Assembly: GCF_024345205.1 (NCBI RefSeq)
Contig: NZ_BROC01000002.1
Location: 114,406-178,405 of the forward strand
Direction: 5' to 3'
Length of the DNA: 64,000 bases
Origin: Lapidilactobacillus luobeiensis
GTDB taxonomy: Bacteria > Bacillota > Bacilli > Lactobacillales > Lactobacillaceae
The position numbers and the translations under genes are program-made. Positions 62,898 to 64,000 of the stretch are shown here, piece after piece (position 1 is the first letter of the stretch; each line of letters opens with the position of its first letter). The notes beneath the pieces were generated by a model. The model saw only the letters and a program-made list of their open reading frames with translations. It was not told where the DNA came from and ran no database searches.

Positions 62898-63638
62898 ATG
62901 GAAACGATTTTAAAAACACAACAATTAACAAAGAAATTCGCTGATAATCTGGTTCTCAAAGGGATCGATTCTGAAGTCAAAGCTGGTCAGGTCATCGTGA
63001 TCATTGGTCCTTCTGGTAGTGGTAAGAGTACCTATCTACGTTGCTTGAACTTGTTGGAACAACCAACTAGTGGTCAGGTCTTCTTCAAGGGGCAAGAGAT
63101 CAATGAGCTTGATGAAGTTCAATTGGATCAGATCCGCGAGAAGATGGGGATGGTTTTTCAGTCGTTTAATCTGTTTGCAAATTATACAGTTTTGGAAAAT
63201 GTTGATTTAGCGCCGATCAATGTTCAACATTTAGATGCAACTACCGCTAGTAAACAAGGTCTTGCCTTGCTGGAACAGGTTGGATTGGGCGATAAGGCTA
63301 CTGCGACGCCGGCTAGTTTATCCGGTGGCCAGCAACAGCGGGTCGCGATCGCTCGCGCTTTGGCAATGAAACCTGATGTGATGCTATTTGATGAGCCCAC
63401 CTCTGCGCTAGATCCCGAAATGGTCGGCGAAGTGCTTAATGTGATGCGTGACTTGGCTCAAACTGGAATGACAATGGTCATCGTCACCCACGAAATGGGA
63501 TTTGCCAAGAATGTCGCTGATGAGGTCTGGTTTATGGACGAAGGTCAGCTGATCGAAAAGGGCACACCTGAACAAGTTTTTGAGCACCCCCAAGAACAGC
63601 GGACACAAGACTTTTTATCTAAAATGTTGGTCAGCTAA
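62898..63638 (+). CDS. Amino-acid ABC transporter ATP-binding protein, GlnQ-like
   Basis: A 246-residue ATPase of the polar-amino-acid uptake class. It has Walker [10 protein letters not shown] at residues 37-45, the Q-loop FQSFNLF, signature LSGGQQQR, Walker [12 protein letters not shown] and switch histidine in VTHEMGF. It should energise import of glutamine or a similar amino acid; the exact substrate is unknown. No permease or binding protein is beside it: a terminator follows at once. ATG 62898 follows GGGTGAAG. Confidence 0.9.
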   Translation: METILKTQQLTKKFADNLVLKGIDSEVKAGQVIVIIGPSGSGKSTYLRCLNLLEQPTSGQVFFKGQEINELDEVQLDQIREKMGMVFQSFNLFANYTVLENVDLAPINVQHLDATTASKQGLALLEQVGLGDKATATPASLSGGQQQRVAIARALAMKPDVMLFDEPTSALDPEMVGEVLNVMRDLAQTGMTMVIVTHEMGFAKNVADEVWFMDEGQLIEKGTPEQVFEHPQEQRTQDFLSKMLVS

Positions 63639-63645
63639 ATTTTTC

Positions 63646-63673
63646 AAGATCCCGAGTTGGGATCTTTTTTTAT
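63646..63673 (+). terminator. Terminator after the ABC ATPase gene
   Basis: Eight-base stem AAGATCCC / GGGATCTT with a five-base loop, followed by TTTTTAT. Confidence 0.92.
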
Positions 63674-63777
63674 CGGCGGTCAAATATTCCCATATGAAAA
63701 CCACTTCGACTGTCCTTAGCCAGCGGTGGGGACGCCCCTATGCGAATCGTGGGGCAGAGACCTTCTGGTTCCCAGTT

Positions 63778-63891
63778 GTGTGTTCACCGACCTAATGTTT
63801 TCCGTTTAGCTACATGAGTGTTCCGGAAGCAAGCGCAGCTTCCAAAACACTCATTAGGCTATACTCAAGCACTGCCCAGGTCGGATCACAC
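63778..63891 (+). repeat. Palindromic 114-bp repeat unit, copy 1
   Basis: The unit begins GTGTGTTCACCGACCT and ends AGGTCGGATCACAC, so its ends are complementary (CCGACCT pairs AGGTCGG). Inside is a 17-bp hairpin: ATGAGTGTTCCGGAAGC and GCTTCCAAAACACTCAT with two mismatches and loop AAGCGCA. TTTGTTTTT follows the unit, like a terminator tail. No protein-coding frame fits. Confidence 0.8.
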
Positions 63892-63902
63892 TTTGTTTTT
63901 AA

Positions 63903-64000
63903 TCGTGTTCACCGATCTAGTGCTTTCCGTTTAGCTACATGAGTGTTCCGGAAGCAAGCGCAGCTTCCAAAACACTCATTAGGCTATACTCAAGCACTGC
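63903..64000 (+). repeat. Palindromic repeat unit, copy 2 (cut by the window end)
   Basis: Bases 63905-64000 match 63780-63875 at 93/96 positions with no gap, a period of 125 bp. The 17-bp hairpin is identical. The three differences lie in the first 20 bases. The right part of the unit is beyond the window. Confidence 0.8.

Noticed and set aside
63580..63795. 71-codon frame over the end of the ABC gene into the repeat
   Set aside because: It overlaps the ABC gene in another frame and crosses its terminator.
63780..64000. CRISPR array
   Set aside because: The repeat unit is about 114 bp with a short (~11-base) spacing and is internally palindromic, unlike CRISPR repeats and spacers; no cas genes are near.

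Overview
The window is a chromosomal segment from a lactic acid bacterium, almost certainly Lactobacillales and most likely Lactobacillaceae. This rests on the dcw/ylm cell-division cluster leading into a T-box-controlled ileS, the rpoY-rnjA pair, the tuf-tig-clpX-engB order, the typA-ftsW-ylbG-rsmD-coaD-ylbL-comEA-comEC-holA order, and use of both RNase J1 and J2. No species is named. Nearly all of the sequence is conserved housekeeping DNA. I see no prophage, IS element, CRISPR array, rRNA or tRNA gene.

Layout: 1-9.3 kb is the 3' end of mraY, then murD, murG, divIB, ftsA, ftsZ, sepF, yggT, ylmH and divIVA, covering late peptidoglycan precursor synthesis and septum formation. A T-box leader and ileS follow (9.3-12.3 kb), then a 14-TM drug-exporter-type MFS gene and a convergent telA-xpaC pair. 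From 16.6 to 26 kb are nudF, a small membrane protein gene, mtnN, a cysteine desulfurase, a DUF1831 gene, mnmA, a histidine phosphatase, a TPR gene and recD2. The desulfurase-DUF1831-mnmA group suggests sulfur transfer for tRNA 2-thiouridine. A minus-strand block (26.1-30 kb) holds a small regulator with a membrane partner, a lipid kinase, and rpoY-rnjA. Next are an unknown membrane-anchored protein, def, and mgtA behind a Mg2+-sensing M-box riboswitch with its own terminator. The pdhABCD operon encodes the complete pyruvate dehydrogenase complex. It is followed by UPF0223-suhB, typA and ftsW through holA (cell division, CoA synthesis, rRNA methylation, DNA uptake, replication). rpsT and rpsO are divergent. 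pnp-rnjB group two RNA-decay enzymes, followed by a TPR gene, tuf, tig, clpX, engB, a small hypothetical gene, and an amino-acid-type ABC ATPase without a permease in the window.

The main unexplained structure is non-coding. The 823-bp gap at 21870-22692 holds two related, hairpin-rich elements in opposite orientation plus partial copies, apparently a dispersed palindromic repeat or RNA family. The right edge (63778-64000) holds a second, unrelated family: a ~114-bp palindromic unit repeated with a 125-bp period at 93/96 identity, with a T-tract after the complete copy. The def-mgtA gap has an orphan terminator and a possible 34-codon gene. Coding DNA is strongly enriched in GATC through an Ile-codon context effect.
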